A stretch of 64,000 bases of DNA from Trogon surrucura (Eukaryota > Chordata > Aves > Trogoniformes > Trogonidae), in NCBI GenBank assembly GCA_020746105.1, contig CM036617.1, forward strand, positions 135,993,845 to 136,057,844, in the 5' to 3' direction. The position numbers and the translations under genes are program-made. Of this stretch, positions 58,405-64,000 are shown piece by piece. Positions within the stretch are counted from its first letter, which is position 1. The number at the start of each line of letters is the position of its first letter. The notes under the pieces are model-generated. The model was not told where the DNA came from. It did not search any database and was given only the letters and a program-made list of their open reading frames with translations.

Positions 58405-61400
58405 GTGTGTACAATAGGTGACATATATTCTCCTGTTCTCTTTGAAAGGGGGTTAAATTTATTAGACTACTGTGAGTCCATCTCAATTTCCTATATTGGT
58501 GGAGGCTGACAGTGGTGGGTCACAAAGCAGAGCAGCCCTGGTGAGGCTCCAAAGCTGCATGCAAGGTATGGGTACAGAGGACACAGAGTGGAGGGAACAC
58601 AATACTTAAATGTCATTGATTACTGGCAGATGTTGCAGCATCTTTCCAGCTGGGGAAGAGCCAGAGTGAAGGCAGGGCAATTGTAAGATCCTCCCTGATA
58701 TGCATAAAATCTGTTTCTGCTCCACGTGTCCTGCTCCCTCTGTTTAACATGACGCAACTCGTGTGTACATATGTACTTGCTCCTATTGTGATTGAGCCTC
58801 CCTGCTTAAAGGATGGCCAAAAAGGGTACAGATGCAAGAGAAGAGGAGAGTAAAGTACTTCATTATGGAAACTTGCAGTGGAGCATAGAGAATATCAACC
58901 TCAGATTGGAATTTGAAAATGTCTCCATATCAGGGATTCTGACCCTGTAGTTACTACACTAAGGTAACCTTAATTGGTTTGGTGGGAGTTGAAACATGAC
59001 TGCCCACCAGCTGAGCCTGTGAGAGGGGAGGGAAAGCACAGTGAAACTGGAAAGGCTGGTATCTGTTGGGAAACGTGGGCACGGTTTATTGCCTGCGAGC
59101 CGTGCGTGCTTGTCAACCACATCTCTCTCTGGATCTCTGTAGCCTTTTTGGACCCAAAGTGACCTCCCTGCTGTCTTCTGGGCACCTTAAAAACCGACCA
59201 ACAGAAGGGCTTGGGCAGGTTCAGTGTCCATACCTTTAGGTTCTGTGCAGCAATATCCCAAGGGCTGTACCCCAGCTTCTTTTTTTTGCCTAACACCAGA
59301 GTGGCTTTGGTTTTTTTCCTAGTTTAGAAGTGTCTTACTCGAACATCAGTTTCCCTGTCATCTAAGCACAAAAATTTGGAGTACAACTAAAGGTCATATT
59401 CTTGTTTCTGGTCTGGGCTAGATGGGCAGAATCTGACATGTGTAGGCTCCCCTGATACCACCAGCTGTGCACTTTCCCAGCAGGCAAGTGAGGGTTTATG
59501 ATCCATAACTATACTTTCTTGCTTCCCAGGAAATTAGTATTTGGTGCCAGAGGCTTCAAGTAAGTATAGGAGCATGAAATCTAGGGTGAACATGAACCAC
59601 ACTGAAAATACAGCATTTGTAGTGGCTCTATTTAGCAGAACTAGCGGCCACCTGTCTCATGGTGTCTGCTTTTAGTCCAGAGGGAGATCATGCATTGCCT
59701 ACCTGGTGAAGCACTGGTCTGGGTCTCTGGATGTTGGGGTTTGATTTACAGCTCCATCATAGATTTTCTCGTGGTCCAAACCATGTAATCACTATGTGCC
59801 TGGTTCCCAGACCAGCAAAACAGAGTTAATACTAAATTTTTCCCCTTGTGTAGGTAGGTCTTGAGGTAGATCTTAAGGATATGGCTCTCTCTTACTGTTT
59901 GTATAAATGCAATGTTTTCAACAGTGTCACACTGACTTAAGATGGGCCCTTTAGGAGAACTATTTAGTCCTATTAATAATCCCTAATTGGCTCCAGGCTC
60001 TGAAGATCATGTCATTGGTAGTTTAATTTGCTGGTTTCTGCAGCATTCTGAGCTCTGTGGGGTAAACTCTAGAACAATCTGAGGAGTGGCTGCCATGGTG
60101 AAGCAATTCCAGGATCTTACACTGAGCCCGGCACAGAATGGGATGGGATTCAGGGAGGCTTGGTTCTGCTACATGAACGTCTGTTTGTCTCAGATAATGA
60201 CAACAGTGGTCAGACATGTATTTTCATTATTACATTTCACCTCACAGTTTAAAGTGTTCCCATAAATCTTACATCAACACTTGATTAGGAATCAGTTGCA
60301 GATAAATATGTTATTTATGGAGTTTTGAGCTTCAATGCATTTTTAGGTCAGTTCAGGATTTAAGGTCTCATGTGACTAGCACATTGTCCTCTCTGTCTCT
60401 GATCCAGTGATTCTTCTGAAAGGCTGAAGAATGTGTTATCTGATAAGTATTTTGACCTGTTGAAGGTGGTTTGGCTCAGGGTCCTGGATTCCCAGGGAAA
60501 CCTGAACTCTTGGCATAGGTTAGGCTGAATGACTGTGACACTGTGACACTGAGCTGCACAAAGCCTGCACCTCACATCAGGGAGAGTGCAAGGGATATTT
60601 CTTGACTAAGAGAAAGTTCAAAGACCTGAAAAGTATTGAGCCATTGAAGCACTGGGCTTTCAGCCAAAAAGAAAACCCTTCTGTGGGCAGTGGAGGAATC
60701 CTGCACATATTCTGTCCCTATTGCTCAGTGCTGCACTAATTGCGTCACTTCACACATAAAAATGCTGCAAGAACATCCTTCCCTTATGCTGTCATGCAAC
60801 TTGTACCGTTACTTTCTGGAAGTCAGAAAGATATTGCCAACTAGAAAGAGATATATTTCTATATCACCTATCTGTTTCTTTGTCTTATTTTCTTCGTTTT
60901 TATTATGTTCTCATCCTTTCTTTCACAAATACATTTCTTCTGCACAGCTATTCCTTTCTCACATAGTCTTAACCTGCACCCTGTTTTTCTCCCACTTTTT
61001 GTTTTGCTGACCTTCCTGCATTTTCTGTAAGACATATTTCCTTCCCTTATTTTTGCTTCCGTTCTTCATCCCTTTTTTCATTTCTCTTTCTCAGGCACTG
61101 TCTGTGCTACCATGAGACCTAGATAAACAGATGAGAGTTAAAGCTGGAGAAAAGGAGTGCTATAGTGGCTATAGTGCCAGGACACTGGCTGGAGATTAGA
61201 AGTTGGTCTAAACAGCCTGCATCCCACCATCACCTATGCATGCAACCTCCTCCCTTGAGAGAGGTTCCCAGGCCCACATAGTCTGTCATAGTTCACCCAC
61301 CCCTTACTCAGCTGCTTGTTCTACTTGCATCCCTACTAGGTCTGACAAGACATGAAACGCAGTGGTGATTAGTCTGTTATTCTGGGTCAAGCAGTGGGAC

Positions 61401-62065
61401 ACATTCCCATAAAAAGAATGATTAAGGATGCATTGGGTATGAGGCATATGGCACCCTTGATTTCTTCCTTACCTGGTCTTTGCTCCAGTCTTTTTTACAC
61501 CATAAGTATGTTTGAATTTATTAGAGCATAGGTATATTTTAAGGACTATCACAGGTAGTTATGAGACCTAGTCAGGCATTCAGAGAAGCACGGTGAGTGG
61601 TTTTGTCCTGTAATAGCAACTTGTGGATCCATGAACACTCTGCTTAGGAATTTAGAAAAAGGGTCCCTTAATGGAGAAGCTGAACGCTGGTTCTGGGTAA
61701 CCACAGAGCTACTCTACTGATGGAGAGAGACAGCAGATCTTTAGTAGCTGCTTTTTTAGAAGTAAAGAAAGGAGTGAGTGCAGTTTCAGAAAGCCAGAGG
61801 TTGCAAGTCACCACTGCAGGGAGACACTTCCAGGCAATGCTGAGTACACCAGCATAGCCAGGGGAGGGTGCTGGGCTTTACTGTTTTCCTCTGCGCCATT
61901 TTGTATTAAAGCTCCCCTCTGTGCTGGCTTTTTAGGTGCATAGCAGCAACATTAATCTCTCCTTACGGGCTTTTGGTTTCCATTTTAAGGGACTGAGAAA
62001 GTGCTTATGCTGCAGTGCCATGCATTTGTGGCATCTCAGTCTAGGATTTACTTTTAGTCTCTCTT
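58405..62065. other. Intergenic sequence, nothing recognised
   Basis: No gene, repeat family or RNA gene seen in 3.7 kb. It includes a T-rich stretch around 60870-61090 and a small GTGACACT duplication near 60535-60551. Confidence 0.55.
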
Positions 62066-62069
62066 TGTT

Positions 62070-62192
62070 TCACTTCCCCGTGTGGTCCCCATGTGTTGCC
62101 TGATCTAGTTGAGAGGCGTCCCTGCCCATGACAGGGAGGTTGGATTAAATGATCTCTAAGGTCCCTTCCAGCCTAGGCCATTCTATGATTCT
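62070..62192 (+). repeat. tRNA-CR1 type SINE, mostly tail
   Basis: The CR1-like tail (TGTTGCCTGATCTAGTTGAG to CCATTCTATGATTCT, 62093-62192) matches the copies at 43968 and 53770. The 20 bp before it (CCCCGTGTGGTCCCCATG) resemble the decayed end of a tRNA acceptor stem, so this copy may keep a trace of the head. Confidence 0.75.
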
Positions 62193-64000
62193 GCATCTGA
62201 AAAAGGCTCTTTCCTCCTTTCAGTGCAGTGTTGTGAAAAATCAAGGCTGTGACATGTCCAGATCCTACAGTGCTGCAGAAGTGGTGTATCTACATACATG
62301 CCTCATGGATGGGGGGTGTGTGGAATTAGTGACATATTTTGAAGCAATTGACATATCGTTCTGCAATCCCATGAAGACTGAGGATCTGACAAGATACTGT
62401 TCTATTCTGTGTCAGGTTCCAGCACAACAGTAGCCAGCAGCCAGCAGCCCTTCACCTGGGGGCATTTGACTCAAAGGCACGGTCCCTGACATTGCAGTTT
62501 CTGAGTGGAGGGTGTGTGGATGTCTTGACAGGAGATATCTGCTCCTTGCTCTTTTTTCTGAAAAATCTCATTTTGTTACTTCTGTCCCCTCACACATTAC
62601 CAAGGAGATCCACTTTTCCAAGGAGAATGAGAGACTGACTGCTGTGAGGTATTCACTTCTTTAGAAATTCAACTGCTTGGGGATCTGAGATATGCACATA
62701 TGTATGTGTGAGTAGGTGGGTCAGAAGTGAGGATTACTAAGAGGGATTCCGTGGTACTCTGAAAGACAAGGAGCCTCATTGCAGCCTAGAGGAACACGTG
62801 AGCAGGGTCGACTGAGGGGCCTTTGCAGAGCAGCTGAGCACAAGGACAATAACATAGAATATGCTCCAGCTGTCTAAAAAAGCAGCAGTTGCTCACCATA
62901 TCAGTCCCCTTCAGTCATGTTTCTGAGGCTTCCACATGTGGTACTGGCTGTGTTTGCCAAAAATCCTGCTTTACCTGGCCTCCCTCCCTCCCTACCTGGC
63001 ACAGGTGCAGCTATCAGCTGCTCATCCTGACTGGTGAGGACGTGAGAGACCCCACGAGGATGTAGCCCAGCTCCCTCAGGCCACCTCCTGTCTCCCACAA
63101 GGCTGATGGCACTAATCAGGGAGAAGTGCAGCTCCCCACCCCCACTCATGCTTTTAACCCTGTGGTGACCATAGCATCCTTTCCCAAGGGACTTGGGATG
63201 GAAGTGAGGGATCACAGCTGCAGAGGCTGGAGAGGCACAGGCAGTGAAGAATGATGAGGGAAGAAGTGATGAGAGGGAGCAAAGCCTGTTCAGGGAAAGG
63301 AGGAGCCACTGATGAGTAGCAAGGCAAAGAGGCAATACATGTCGAGAGGGGAGTGTACAGAATTATGTACACTGCTCAGAAACAGACACAGCAGCAGTGA
63401 GAAGGACAGATCAAGGAGCCACAAAGGGATGGAAGGAGGCTTGAAGAAAGCTAAAGAAGGGAAAAAGACGAGAGATGGCCTGTCAGCAAGAAGGCACAAA
63501 TACAGGAGGTGCCAAAAGCTGGCTAGAGGAGGGTTATGTGACATGACAAAACTGAGGCATCCAGGCAGTGTGTACAAACATGGTGTCTGGCCTTGCCTAG
63601 GGCAGACTTTGGTAGAAAGGGAACTACTGATGTTTGAAAATACTGCCTAGTGGGGAGAAGACCACTGGCTGAAGACACCAGGTTTAAAGAACGGATGGAT
63701 CTCTCAGTCTTTCCTTGTGGGTGATTTCCCTTCTGTGTGTCCCCTTGTTAGCACTCTTGTAGCTTTGTCAGTAGCCAGGGTTAATGGACTGACCAGCTTG
63801 TTGTCCCTGCACCGTGGGTCCTTGCTCTCCTAGACCTGCCATCTCATTCTTTAGCTTCTCTGCTGGGGAATGGCCAGTTCTACTTATCTGTCATCAACAG
63901 AGGAATCTTCCTCATGCATCCATTCTATGCTTTCCCAGGTCCATTTCCCCATACTCGCATTGTTTGCGGAGCGATAACAGACTTGGCAGGAGAGCTAATT
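62193..64000. other. Intergenic sequence to window end, nothing recognised
   Basis: No exon, RNA or known repeat seen. The open frames on both strands (up to 144 codons) are of mixed, non-conserved composition. In mammals the next gene on this side is a glucose transporter (SLC2A3); none of its exons is visible here. Confidence 0.55.

Noticed and set aside
62901-63650. Several 70-144 codon frames on both strands near the right end
   Set aside because: Mutually overlapping, without domains or splice context. No similarity to the glucose transporter expected beyond FOXJ2.

Overview
The window is vertebrate nuclear DNA from a bird, probably a passerine. Three things point there: interrupted genes with GT-AG introns; many fragments of CR1 LINEs with the avian 8-bp tail (ATTCTATG/ATTCTGTG type); and three copies of a short element that ends in a CR1 tail, one of which keeps the 3' half of a tRNA-Ile-like head. 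That SINE architecture is known to me from passerines (TguSINE1 type). The species cannot be fixed from sequence alone.

Two protein-coding genes can be read with confidence, and they face each other tail to tail. C3AR1, the C3a anaphylatoxin receptor, lies on the + strand (ATG 3116, stop 4226-4228) as a single coding exon behind a splice acceptor. FOXJ2, a forkhead transcription factor, lies on the - strand. I placed ten coding exons between 18246 (ATG) and 8034 (stop). They join in frame to 543 codons (542 residues plus stop), with GT-AG borders throughout. The FOXJ2 3' UTR runs left to about 5.6-5.8 kb, where poly(A) signals of the two genes lie within about 200 bp of each other on opposite strands. 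This C3AR1/FOXJ2 convergent pair is the same arrangement as on human 12p13.

From 18.26 kb rightwards FOXJ2 must continue into a 5' noncoding part, because the ATG exon begins at a splice acceptor 17 bp before the ATG. About 15-20 kb of AT-rich DNA without recognisable genes separates it from two CpG islands at 33.8-34.8 kb and 38.0-39.5 kb. These are the best candidates for its promoter and first exon. The right-hand island carries inverted CCAAT boxes, an AP-1 site, ETS-type sites, a palindromic NRF1 site and a CACGTG box.

The right half, 39.5-64 kb, shows no gene I can support. It is intergenic sequence with retroelement debris: an ancient CR1 with a SINE tail inserted, several younger CR1 3' ends, a solo ERVL-like LTR (about 53.35-54.29 kb) with a tRNA-CR1 SINE nested inside, and an unusual GC-richer segment at 48.9-49.87 kb with three degenerate ~65 bp subrepeats. 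That segment does not look like CR1 and may be an RTE-type element fragment. No CRISPR, operon, prophage or other prokaryote-type system is present, and I see no convincing novel gene system. The most unusual items are the RTE-like segment, the nested LTR/SINE locus, the triple octamer array in the distal FOXJ2 3' UTR and the dual CpG islands.
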